Assembly: GCA_041672465.1 (NCBI GenBank)
Contig: JBAYZO010000010.1
Span: forward strand, 1-40,233
Length of the DNA: 40,233 nt
Source of the DNA: UBA1206 sp041672465
Lineage (GTDB): Bacteria; Bacillota; Clostridia; Oscillospirales; CAG-382
Direction: 5' to 3'
Shown here: piece after piece, positions 15,488 to 22,812 of the stretch
Layout of the letters: each line of letters opens with the position of its first letter
How positions within the stretch are numbered: position 1 is the stretch's first letter
Program-made: the position numbers and the translations under genes
The notes under the pieces: generated by a model
What the model was told of the DNA's origin: nothing
The model's input: the letters and a program-made list of their open reading frames with translations, nothing else
Databases searched by the model: none

Positions 15488-16609
15488 ATGAAAACTTCGC
15501 TTATTCTTGTTGATTCATTCAAAGGCACGTTTTCTTCGGCGCGGGCGGGCGGGATAATTAAAAGCGCTTTTCTAAGGACGGGTTTCGGCTCTGTAGACTG
15601 CCTGCCCGTCTCCGACGGCGGGGAGGGGTTCGCCGACGCCGCCTCGGGGAAAATCGGAGGGAAGACAATAAATGTCACCGTCACCGGCCCTTTGTTTGAA
15701 AAAACAGACGCGTCTTATATTTTGGCGGGGAAAACAGCCGTGATTGAGTCGGCGGAGGCGTGCGGGTTAAGACTTGTCCCCAAAGACCGCCGAGACCCGC
15801 TCAAAACCACCACATACGGGGTTGGGGAGCTGGTCGCCCACGCCGTTTTAAACGGCGCTGAAGACATTATAATAGGGCTGGGCGGCTCGGCGACAAACGA
15901 CGGCGGAACGGGGTTCGCCTGCGCGCTGGGCGGGAAGTTTTACGGAACGCGCTCTCCCGTACCGGTCGGGGGGACGCTTAAAGATATAACTTCCGTCGAT
16001 CTTTCGGCTGTCAACGCAAAATACTCGGGCGTCTCAATCACCGGCTGTTATGACGTTTCCACCCCCTTTTGCGGGGAGGACGGCGCTTCCCGCGTGTATT
16101 CCCCCCAAAAAGGGGCTGATCAAGCCGGAGTCGAAATTCTTGAGGCGGGAATGAAAAACCTTGCCGGGCTTATTTCGCCGCCAGACCTGTTTACGCTGAG
16201 GGGCGGAGGCGCGGCGGGAGGGCTGGGGGGCGGGATTGCCGCTTTTGCCGGCGGGAGCCTAAAGCGGGGATTTGACTATATATCTTCTCTTTTAAAACTT
16301 GAGGAAATTATCCCGCGCTATGACCTTGTGGTAACGGGAGAGGGCAAAACCGACCCCCAGACGCTGTACGGAAAGCTCCCCGCCGGGGTCGCCGCCATTT
16401 GCCTTGCCAAGGGCGTCGACTGTTTTCTTATCAGCGGCGCGGTCGTGGGGTATCTGACCAAACTTTACGGACTCGGCGTGACAAAAAGCTTTGCCGCCGC
16501 TCCTCCTTACAAAGAGGGGGAGACGATTGATATAACCCTTGCCGAGCAAAACCTTTACTCCGCGGCCTTAAGGGCGGCGGGTGAGTTTTTAGACGGTTTT
16601 CCGCGCTAA
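15488..16609 (+). CDS. glxK: Glycerate kinase, GlxK/GarK family
   Basis: 373-residue kinase phosphorylating D-glycerate with ATP to 2- or 3-phosphoglycerate (the position differs between family members and cannot be read from the sequence). Signatures: DSFKGTFSS at 9-17, SDGGEGFAD at 42-50, the glycine-rich GLGGSATNDGGTG at 130-142, GGGAAGGLGGG at about 239-249 and GEGKTD at 284-289, all in the expected order. Length matches the family (about 370-380). It is monocistronic on the plus strand, between a sigma-A promoter and a bidirectional terminator. It faces the aldolase gene, so two glycolysis-linked genes share one terminator. Confidence 0.92.
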   Translation: MKTSLILVDSFKGTFSSARAGGIIKSAFLRTGFGSVDCLPVSDGGEGFADAASGKIGGKTINVTVTGPLFEKTDASYILAGKTAVIESAEACGLRLVPKDRRDPLKTTTYGVGELVAHAVLNGAEDIIIGLGGSATNDGGTGFACALGGKFYGTRSPVPVGGTLKDITSVDLSAVNAKYSGVSITGCYDVSTPFCGEDGASRVYSPQKGADQAGVEILEAGMKNLAGLISPPDLFTLRGGGAAGGLGGGIAAFAGGSLKRGFDYISSLLKLEEIIPRYDLVVTGEGKTDPQTLYGKLPAGVAAICLAKGVDCFLISGAVVGYLTKLYGLGVTKSFAAAPPYKEGETIDITLAEQNLYSAALRAAGEFLDGFPR

Positions 16610-16640
16610 GCAAAAAAGAATACGATTATACTTTGTACGC

Positions 16641-16667
16641 AAAAACCCCGCGTAACGCGGGGTTTTT
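16641..16667. terminator. Bidirectional terminator between glxK and fba
   Basis: Perfect 12 bp inverted repeat AAAAACCCCGCG / CGCGGGGTTTTT with a 3-base loop. T runs are present on both strands, so it can end both convergent transcripts. Confidence 0.92.
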
Positions 16668-16696
16668 GGATGAATAAAAGTCTTTTGTTTTAAGCT

Positions 16697-17635
16697 TTAA
16701 GCTTTGCCCGCGCAGCCAAGCACGTCGGTGAGCTTATGGCGAACGATTTCTTTAATGTTGGCGCGGGCGGGCTTGAGGTATTCGCGGGGGTCGAACTTTT
16801 CGGGGTGATCGGCGAAAAATTTGCGGATCGTGCCCGTCATGGCGAGCCGCAGGTCGGAGTCGATGTTAATTTTGCAGACGGAAAGGGACGCCGCCTTGCG
16901 GAGCTGGTCTTCCGGCACGCCGACAGCGCCCGGCATCGCTCCGCCGTAGGCGTTGACCATTTGGACGTATTCCTGCGGAACAGAAGACGCGCCGTGGAGC
17001 ACTATGGGGAACCCCGGGAGTTTTCTTGACACTTCTTCAAGAATATCGAACCTAAGCTGAGGTTTGCTGCCGGGCTTAAACTTATACGCGCCATGGCTCG
17101 TTCCGATAGCGATCGCGAGCGAGTCCACTCCTGTCTTTGACACAAATTCCTCGACTTCCTCCGGTCTTGTGTAGGACGACATGCCCTCCTCTACCACAAC
17201 TTCGTCTTCTATCCCGGCGAGGGTGCCGAGCTCCCCTTCCACCACCACGCCGTGGGCGTGGGCGTATTCGACGACTTTTTTGGTGAGGACAATATTGTCT
17301 TTAAAAGATTTTGAAGAGCCGTCTATCATCACCGAGGTGAACCCGCCGTCCACGCAGGCCTTGCAGGTTTCAAAATCCGGGCCGTGGTCAAGGTGGAGAA
17401 CCACGGGGATATCGGGGCATTCGATAAGCGCTGCCTCCACAAGCTTAACTAAATAAGTGTGGTTGGCGTAGGCGCGCGCGCCTTTTGAGACTTGAAGAAT
17501 AACGGGGGAGTTTTCTTCCCTGCAGGCTTCGGTAATGGCCTGTACGATTTCCATGTTGTTGACATTGAAAGCGCCGACGGCATAGCCGCCCTCATAGGCC
17601 TTTTTAAACATTTCCGTGCTTGTTACAAGTGGCAT
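16697..17635 (-). CDS. fba: Class II fructose-1,6-bisphosphate aldolase
   Basis: 312-residue zinc-dependent aldolase cleaving fructose 1,6-bisphosphate to DHAP and glyceraldehyde 3-phosphate. Landmarks: GGYAVGAFNVNN (about 16-27), HLDHG at 81-85 (catalytic Asp83, zinc ligand His84), VEGELGTLAGIED (about 142-154), GTSHGAYKF (about 178-186, zinc His), LHGASSVP (zinc His) and NIDSDLRLA for phosphate binding. Length fits the Bacillus/Clostridium class II type. ATG with AAGGAAAGG upstream. The 118 bp before it shows no convincing sigma-A promoter, so it may be read from the upstream solute-binding protein gene or from a promoter I cannot see. Confidence 0.95.
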   Translation of the reverse strand: MPLVTSTEMFKKAYEGGYAVGAFNVNNMEIVQAITEACREENSPVILQVSKGARAYANHTYLVKLVEAALIECPDIPVVLHLDHGPDFETCKACVDGGFTSVMIDGSSKSFKDNIVLTKKVVEYAHAHGVVVEGELGTLAGIEDEVVVEEGMSSYTRPEEVEEFVSKTGVDSLAIAIGTSHGAYKFKPGSKPQLRFDILEEVSRKLPGFPIVLHGASSVPQEYVQMVNAYGGAMPGAVGVPEDQLRKAASLSVCKINIDSDLRLAMTGTIRKFFADHPEKFDPREYLKPARANIKEIVRHKLTDVLGCAGKA

Positions 17636-17659
17636 TTTTAACCTTTCCTTTCGATGAGC

Positions 17660-17720
17660 CGGGGGAGCGGCGAAGAACGAAAAAAGCCGGCAGCCCCCGT
17701 GTGAAAGAGTTGGCTTTCAC
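17660..17720. other. Two hairpins in the gap between the solute-binding protein gene and fba
   Basis: GTGAAAG (17701-17707) pairs with CTTTCAC (17714-17720) around a 6-base loop. CGGGGG (17660-17665) pairs with CCCCCG (17694-17699) around a long loop containing a 6-base A run (T on the minus strand). They could form a leaky terminator for the binding-protein gene or a structured fba leader; neither has a clean T tract right after the stem. Confidence 0.35.
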
Positions 17721-17753
17721 ATAAAAACTCTATCTAAAACTAAATTATTTGGG

Positions 17754-19256
17754 TCAGTTTGAGAAGAAATCGATTGTGTCCTGCATCGCGGACTCAAAAG
17801 CGGATTTCTGGGAATCAAACGAGGAGATAAACGTGTTTGTCGTCCCCGTTACGCAGGTGGATACAAAATCCCTCATGCTGTTCCAGTTATACAGCGCGCC
17901 TATGTCGTATACGCGGTTGTCAAATATAAAATCAAGCATATCGCCGGACTCTTCGTCCTGCATTTTCTGGAGCTTAAGTATCCGCTCGTAATAGTTGACT
18001 TTAACTGTCTTTGTGGAGGCGGCCGCCATCGCCTCAAGCACCAAAGCGGCGATTTCGGGTTCGGTGTTGGAAATGGGGATTACGCACCCGGTGGCGAAAA
18101 TAATTGAAATGTACGAGTAATACCTGTCCTGTTCCTTGGTGTACTTCGGGGTGACGAGGAGCCCGAAATCGCAGACATCTTTATAGTTGCTCATACTCAG
18201 CACGTCTGACAGCGAGATTGTGACAAACAGCGCCCTGTTGTTGCCGAGCGCGTCGCGGGCGGCCGCGTAGCAGTTTACATATCCCGCCGCCTGAGCCTGA
18301 GTTTGAAAGCTTTCCATATGTAAAACTTTATCGTCGGAAAAAATTTCAAATATCTTCTGCACCACGCCGACGGATTTATTGTTGTAAATTGTAAGCTCGG
18401 GCACACCGTAGGGGTCTTTTTTAGCGAACGATTCGCCCGACCCGATAAACAGGCTGTTGGCGTAGTTGCCGTTTATAAAGAGTCCCACGGTGTCTTTAAA
18501 GGTAATCCCCGGCTCGCCGTCGGTATCGGCGGTTACTTCCTTTGCCATGGCAAGCATTTTGTCCATTGTCCACTCGCCCTCTTTGACGAGCGTGTACGGG
18601 TCTTCGAGATGCTTTTCGTCGATAAGGGTTTTATTAAACAAAGTGCAGTGGGTGACATCCATTGTCAAAACGGAAAAATCACCTGTGGTCATGTAGAGCT
18701 TTCCCCCCAACGACATGCTGTTTTCGGCGTTTTTGTCCCAGTAGGGGGCGTCAAAATTAATAATGTCGTCAAAATCATAAAGGTTGTAAAAAAGCCCTTC
18801 GGCAATCAGCGGCCCGGCGCTGGTCATATAAGGCATGGCGACGTCAAAATCGGCCACGCCCTGCGCGGCTATGCGGAGGTCGTTAATCATATTGTCGGTT
18901 CTTATCTCGTCGATTGTCACGCCGAGCTTTTCTTCCACAAGATTGTTGCGCTCGGAAACATAAACGGCAATGCTTGTGTCTTCAAACGGCATGATTTCAT
19001 GCGAGCCGTATCCGCCGCCGGCATAGTTTTCCACCAAAAAAGTGACGGTTCGGTCAAGGTCTTGGGTTTCAAGGTGGTCAAGCGGGCCTTTTTCTTCCTC
19101 GGTTGATTCTTTTTCAGACACATCTCCGGATGAGTCGGGGACATCGCTTGACGCTTCTTTTGAAACGTCGGGGTCATCTTTAACTCCGCAGGCCGCGGAC
19201 AAACCTATCAATAGGGCGAGCGAGAGCAACAGGCAAATAAATTTTACTAAGCGCAT
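17754..19256 (-). CDS. Orphan extracellular solute-binding lipoprotein (ABC importer type)
   Basis: 500 residues with a lipoprotein signal (hydrophobic core about 7-19, lipobox ending at Cys23) and an acidic Ser/Glu linker to about 60. The rest has the look of family 1-type periplasmic binding proteins: VTFLVENYAGGG early, EWTMDKMLAMAKEVTADTDG near 225-245, and a C-terminal region with conserved aromatic and helical segments. Substrate is unknown; carbohydrates or peptides are plausible for this superfamily. No permease or ATPase lies beside it, so it must either feed components encoded elsewhere or act as a sensor. ATG with GGGAG eight bases upstream, a strong own promoter, and a palindrome at the transcript start. 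Confidence 0.85.
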   Translation of the reverse strand: MRLVKFICLLLSLALLIGLSAACGVKDDPDVSKEASSDVPDSSGDVSEKESTEEEKGPLDHLETQDLDRTVTFLVENYAGGGYGSHEIMPFEDTSIAVYVSERNNLVEEKLGVTIDEIRTDNMINDLRIAAQGVADFDVAMPYMTSAGPLIAEGLFYNLYDFDDIINFDAPYWDKNAENSMSLGGKLYMTTGDFSVLTMDVTHCTLFNKTLIDEKHLEDPYTLVKEGEWTMDKMLAMAKEVTADTDGEPGITFKDTVGLFINGNYANSLFIGSGESFAKKDPYGVPELTIYNNKSVGVVQKIFEIFSDDKVLHMESFQTQAQAAGYVNCYAAARDALGNNRALFVTISLSDVLSMSNYKDVCDFGLLVTPKYTKEQDRYYSYISIIFATGCVIPISNTEPEIAALVLEAMAAASTKTVKVNYYERILKLQKMQDEESGDMLDFIFDNRVYDIGALYNWNSMRDFVSTCVTGTTNTFISSFDSQKSAFESAMQDTIDFFSN

Positions 19257-19289
19257 AACACATTCTCCCTTATTACAATTATTATTTGA

Positions 19290-19304
19290 AAGCCGGAACG
19301 GCTT
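19290..19304. promoter_or_regulatory. Palindrome at the predicted start of the solute-binding protein transcript
   Basis: AAGCCGGAACGGCTT: 6 bp perfect half-sites around GAA. It lies immediately downstream of the minus-strand -10, covering about +1 to +14. It could be a repressor operator or a short 5' stabilising hairpin; no known regulator is assigned. Confidence 0.4.
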
Positions 19305-19309
19305 GCCTA

Positions 19310-19337
19310 ATTATAACACAAAACCCCGCTTTGTCAA
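19310..19337 (-). promoter_or_regulatory. Strong sigma-A promoter of the orphan solute-binding protein gene
   Basis: Consensus -35 TTGACA (19337-19332) and consensus -10 TATAAT (19315-19310) with a 16 bp spacer, on the minus strand. Of the 324 bp gap 19257-19580, this promoter, the palindrome and the divergent promoter at 19508 are all that I can identify; 19340-19500 is AT-rich without clear features. Confidence 0.75.
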
Positions 19338-19507
19338 TATTAACGGCGGCAGAGAGTAAAAAATAGTTAAAATTTTACTTAAAGAAGCTTTTGCTTTTTT
19401 GGGAAAAAGCCGCTAAAAACGCGCCGAAAGCCGTAAATAAATAAAAATTATTGTTATTTTTTATAGAAAACTTAGATTTTTGATCCGTCTTTTCTAATAA
19501 TATACAA

Positions 19508-19536
19508 TTGATTTAAAAACTTTTTTGTGGTATTAT
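19508..19536 (+). promoter_or_regulatory. Sigma-A promoter of the phosphofructokinase gene
   Basis: -35 TTGATT (19508-19513), 17 bp spacer, -10 TATTAT (19531-19536). A second possible -10 (TATAAT in the GCATATAATTTAA stretch near 19550) lacks a -35 at good spacing. The leader to the ATG would be about 38 nt. Confidence 0.55.
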
Positions 19537-19580
19537 GTATTAAAATGCATATAATTTAAATTGAAAGGCGGTTTTTAGCT

Positions 19581-20831
19581 ATGAACAACCTCACAGGCGC
19601 TTGTATTATCGGGCAATCGGGCGGACCCACTTCCGTTATTAACGCTTCCGCTTACGGCGCCATAAAAACAGCGCTTGAAAGCAGTTTTATCACCCGCGTC
19701 TATGGCGCTTTAAACGGAATAAAGGGCGTGCTTGACGATAATCTTATAGATTTGGGGGAAGAAGATAAAAACGAGCTTGAACTTTTAAAATACACGCCGT
19801 CCTCGGCGCTCGGCTCCTGCCGCTATAAGCTCAAAGACCCGTCAAAGGACGATTCCGATTACATGCGGATTCTTGAGATATTCAAAAAATACGACGTCCG
19901 CTATTTCTTTTACAACGGCGGCAACGACTCCATGGACACCTGCAATAAAATTTCAAAATTTATGCTGGATCACGGCTATGAGTGCAGGGTGATGGGGATT
20001 CCCAAAACAATTGACAACGACCTGTTCGGCACCGACCACTGCCCGGGTTACGGCTCGGCCGCCAAATATATCGCGACGTCGCTTATGGAAATTTACAACG
20101 ACGCCCATGTGTATGACACGGGAATGATTACAATTGTGGAAATAATGGGGAGAAACGCGGGCTGGCTCACCGCCGCCTCTTATTTGTCCTGCCTTAAAGG
20201 CGCGGGACCGAACCTGATTTATTGCCCGGAGAATAATTTTGACATAGACGTTTTTATGGCGAAGGTTAAATCCATATATGAAAAGTCCGGCAAGTGCATT
20301 GTCGCCGTATCCGAGGGAATAAAAGACAAGAACGGCAGATATATTTCCGAATACGGCAACGACCTGTCAAACGCGAAAGACGGTTTCGGCCACGCCCAGC
20401 TCGGCGGGCTGGCGTCGTATCTCGCGGAATATGTCAAGAGCAAAACCGGCGCGAAAGTGCGGGGGATTGAGCTCTCGCTGCTTCAGCGCTGCGCCGCGCA
20501 TTTGGCGTCCCAAACGGATATTGAAGAGGCTTTTTCCGCCGGCAAGGCCGCCGTTGAGTTCGCCCGCGATGGAGTGACGGACAAAATGGTGGGTTTTGAA
20601 AGGGTAAGCGAAGACGGAAAATACAAGTGCAAAATCAAGCTTTTCGACCTCACTTCGGTGGCTAATACCGAAAAAACAATCCCCGCCGATTGGTTTAACG
20701 CCGAGGGTGACGGGCTGAACGATAAGTTCGCCGAATACGCTCTGCCGCTCATTCAGGGGGAGACCAAAATGCCGAAAGTTGACGGATTGCCGAGGTTCGC
20801 GGTTCTAAAAAAAGTCAAGGCAACGCCGTAA
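19581..20831 (+). CDS. pfp: 6-phosphofructokinase, probably pyrophosphate-dependent
   Basis: 416-residue phosphofructokinase. The phosphate-donor residues point to PPi: GGND at 113-116 has Asp at the position that is Gly in ATP enzymes, and PKTIDND at 141-147 has the PPi-type Lys142 instead of Gly. Other motifs are in place: GQSGGPT at 11-17, EIMGRNAGWL near 188-197 for fructose 6-phosphate, and RGIELSLLQR. The Asn in GGND replaces the Asp that is usual just before this site, a small oddity in an otherwise canonical enzyme. PPi-PFK works reversibly in glycolysis and gluconeogenesis and saves one ATP per hexose. AAAGGCGG lies nine bases before the ATG. Monocistronic, with its own promoter and terminator. 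Confidence 0.9.
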   Translation: MNNLTGACIIGQSGGPTSVINASAYGAIKTALESSFITRVYGALNGIKGVLDDNLIDLGEEDKNELELLKYTPSSALGSCRYKLKDPSKDDSDYMRILEIFKKYDVRYFFYNGGNDSMDTCNKISKFMLDHGYECRVMGIPKTIDNDLFGTDHCPGYGSAAKYIATSLMEIYNDAHVYDTGMITIVEIMGRNAGWLTAASYLSCLKGAGPNLIYCPENNFDIDVFMAKVKSIYEKSGKCIVAVSEGIKDKNGRYISEYGNDLSNAKDGFGHAQLGGLASYLAEYVKSKTGAKVRGIELSLLQRCAAHLASQTDIEEAFSAGKAAVEFARDGVTDKMVGFERVSEDGKYKCKIKLFDLTSVANTEKTIPADWFNAEGDGLNDKFAEYALPLIQGETKMPKVDGLPRFAVLKKVKATP

Positions 20832-20853
20832 TACGCTTTATATGTGTAAACGA

Positions 20854-20880
20854 AACAGAGCGCTTCCGCGCTCTGTTTTT
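20854..20880 (+). terminator. Rho-independent terminator after pfp
   Basis: AAACAGAGCGC / GCGCTCTGTTT, 11 bp perfect stem with a TTCC loop, running into a T tract on the plus strand. The minus strand has an interrupted T run, so it may also slow the convergent peptidase transcript. Confidence 0.88.
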
Positions 20881-20905
20881 TGAAGTTAAATTGTTGGGTT
20901 TGTGA

Positions 20906-22153
20906 TTATTTTCTGTAATAGCTATCATAGTTTATTATAAAGTTTTTCGGGTCAACCCTGTAATATTCGCCGTTGCCGTCGGGGAGCCTGACTTCAAAAT
21001 GAAGGTGCGGGCCGGTAACCTCGCCCGTGGCGCCGATACGGCCGATATAATCTCCCGTTTTAACCTCGTCGCCGACAGAGACAAGAATTTTGCTTTGGTG
21101 GGCGTAATATGTTCTTATACCGTTTTTGTGTTCTATTATCGTCAGGTTGCCGAACAGCCCGTAGCTTTCCGCGAACACCACCCTGCCGTCGCCCGCCGCC
21201 TTTATGTAACCGCCGTAACAGCTGTCGCCGGTTTTTTTGGCGGCTATATCGATGCCTCCGTGGAAGGTGCTCCCGAACAGATATCTTGTTCCGTATTCGG
21301 ATGTGATGCCGCCGTCATACGGCATTATAAACATTTTTAGGTTGGTGGGGACGCTGTCTTTTGAAAGCTTTATCCCTCTTTTTATAACTTTGTCGACCGG
21401 GGGGGTGATTGTGCTTGACTCAAGCAGCTTTTCTTGAAGTTTTGTCCCGGCGGGGAGGTTATATGTAACTTCGTATATGTTTGAAGCGACCCCGTCCGTA
21501 CCCGCTTTCACAATGGTTTCCCTGCCGTATTCAAGCTCGGCGGAGTCGATATAAAGCACGGAAAAGCCGATAGGCTCGCTTTTTTCTTTAATAACCGACA
21601 CATTAAGGTTAAGGCGCGTTCTCGCGAATTTTATGCTAAGCTTTAAAAACGGATCCGGGCGGCTGACGGGTATGTATTTAAACGAAATCTCGTCTTTGAT
21701 CTTAAACGACTCAAATTCGCCGAACACCTCGCCCGCTTGTTCTTCCGCCTGTTTATAGAGCAGATAATCAAGGGTCGCCCTCGCGTTTGCCGTACCGATT
21801 TTGGTTCCGTTTATGTAGATAGCGTAGCACCGGACAAGGTTATCTTTTGGCGGTTTTTCTGTTTTTGTTTCAATTTCTATTGTTGTCTCTGCCGAGGGGG
21901 TTTGCGCCGAAAACAGCCTTGGGGTTTTGTCTTCCGCCGCGGATTTATATTCGGTTTTTGTGTTCTCCGGCGGCGTTCTTACCGTTCCTATAAACGCTTG
22001 GGACACCAAAAAAGCCGCCGCCACGGCAATACAAGACAGCGCCCCCGCCACAACAGCCTTCGGCGCCGCCTTGAAGAGAGATTTGGCTTTCGCGAAAATA
22101 GCCGAAGCACGCCCGGCGGCCGAGCTTTTAAGTACCCGAAAAAAATCAACCAT
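20906..22153 (-). CDS. Membrane-anchored G5-domain M23 (LytM-type) metallopeptidase
   Basis: 415 residues. A basic N-terminus, one membrane segment (about 33-53) and a Thr/Glu/Lys-rich extracytoplasmic linker precede a conserved middle region. A G5-type domain follows at about 200-260 (LEYGRETIVKAGTDG, then LPAGTKLQEKLLESS and PPVDKVIKRG). The C-terminal M23 domain (about 275-405) has HGGIDIA with His298 and Asp302, His352 in YYAHQS, and HLHFE with His383/His385, i.e. the LytM zinc and catalytic set. It should cleave or bind peptidoglycan peptide bridges outside the membrane. The complete His/Asp set distinguishes it from non-catalytic SpoIIQ-like relatives. Monocistronic, with its own promoter at 22223-22251. 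Confidence 0.9.
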   Translation of the reverse strand: MVDFFRVLKSSAAGRASAIFAKAKSLFKAAPKAVVAGALSCIAVAAAFLVSQAFIGTVRTPPENTKTEYKSAAEDKTPRLFSAQTPSAETTIEIETKTEKPPKDNLVRCYAIYINGTKIGTANARATLDYLLYKQAEEQAGEVFGEFESFKIKDEISFKYIPVSRPDPFLKLSIKFARTRLNLNVSVIKEKSEPIGFSVLYIDSAELEYGRETIVKAGTDGVASNIYEVTYNLPAGTKLQEKLLESSTITPPVDKVIKRGIKLSKDSVPTNLKMFIMPYDGGITSEYGTRYLFGSTFHGGIDIAAKKTGDSCYGGYIKAAGDGRVVFAESYGLFGNLTIIEHKNGIRTYYAHQSKILVSVGDEVKTGDYIGRIGATGEVTGPHLHFEVRLPDGNGEYYRVDPKNFIINYDSYYRK

Positions 22154-22222
22154 GATTTATTTAACCTGCTTTTTCCTTAGATTTAAGTTAAAATATCCTT
22201 CTGGTTTTTTGTTTTACAGGTA

Positions 22223-22251
22223 ATTATAGCACTTTTAAAAGACTTTTTCAA
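22223..22251 (-). promoter_or_regulatory. Sigma-A promoter of the M23 peptidase gene
   Basis: -35 TTGAAA (22251-22246), 17 bp spacer, consensus -10 TATAAT (22228-22223) on the minus strand. Leader of about 63 nt to the ATG at 22153. Confidence 0.7.
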
Positions 22252-22375
22252 GCTTTTTACACAAGTTTATTGGCGGAATAATATCCCTTTGAGGTCAATA
22301 TGCTTAAACAGACCGGGGTAAAACGCCTTATTTCTATTTTTTTGCTTGTTTTTAATGGATTTTTTATAAAGGATA

Positions 22376-22404
22376 TTGACTTTTTTATTTTAATATGGTA
22401 GAGT
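22376..22404 (+). promoter_or_regulatory. Sigma-A promoter upstream of the T-box riboswitch
   Basis: -35 TTGACT (22376-22381), 17 bp spacer, -10 TAGAGT (22399-22404). The start would be near 22411, about 70 nt before the T-box stem I. The -10 matches only four of six positions. Confidence 0.45.
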
Positions 22405-22482
22405 TAATCAATCTTTTTTTGGGGGATTACTTTTTCTTTAATAAAAATACGGGAAAAAGTTGTTTTCAAACAAAAAGGTTAA

Positions 22483-22747
22483 GGCTGTGAACGGAAGAGA
22501 GACCTGCGGAAAATAGCTTGTCAAGAGAGTTGCCGGCCGGTGAAAGGCAAACCTGCTTTCGCATGTATATACGCTCCGGGAGCCGCGCGCTGAAGAAAAG
22601 ACAAAACAGCGCCGGGCGCGACCGTTATATCGCGGGACATTTATGCCCCATAAGGCCGTCACCGCAAGGGGACGGCGAAGCAGAGTGGTAACACGGTGTT
22701 TGTATTCTCATCGTCTCTGTATCCGATTTGGGTACGGGGGCTTTTTT
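22483..22747 (+). promoter_or_regulatory. T-box riboswitch with antiterminator and terminator, probable tyrosine specifier
   Basis: Stem I closes with GGCT (22483-22486) and AGCC (22581-22584). Its distal part has AAGAGAG (22523-22529) followed by the TTGCC/GGCAA hairpin. The specifier strand TGTATATACG (22564-22573) contains UAU (22568-22570) flanked by A, which I read as the Tyr codon; UAC, also Tyr, is the shifted alternative. A stem (CAGCGC pairing with GCGCTG) lies at about 22584-22620, and GCCGTC/GACGGC forms the stem before the T-box. The T-box AGAGTGGTAACACGG is at 22682-22696. CAGAG pairs with CUCUG (22715-22719) and ACG with CGU to form the antiterminator. The competing terminator is a 12 bp stem with G-U pairs (22713-22724 with 22730-22741) plus six T. 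The bulge UGGU fits tRNAs with discriminator A, as tRNA-Tyr has. Uncharged tRNA should allow readthrough into the ABC importer. Confidence 0.93.
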
Positions 22748-22812
22748 GTTCCCAAAATCGCCGCCTGCCCAAATATGCAATCAGTTATCAATAAAAAAAG
22801 GAGTTATCAACA

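Noticed and set aside
22483..22747. Reading the T-box as tryptophan-specific because the importer resembles TrpXYZ
   Set aside because: No UGG triplet lies in the specifier strand, and the UGGU bulge fits discriminator A rather than the G of tRNA-Trp.
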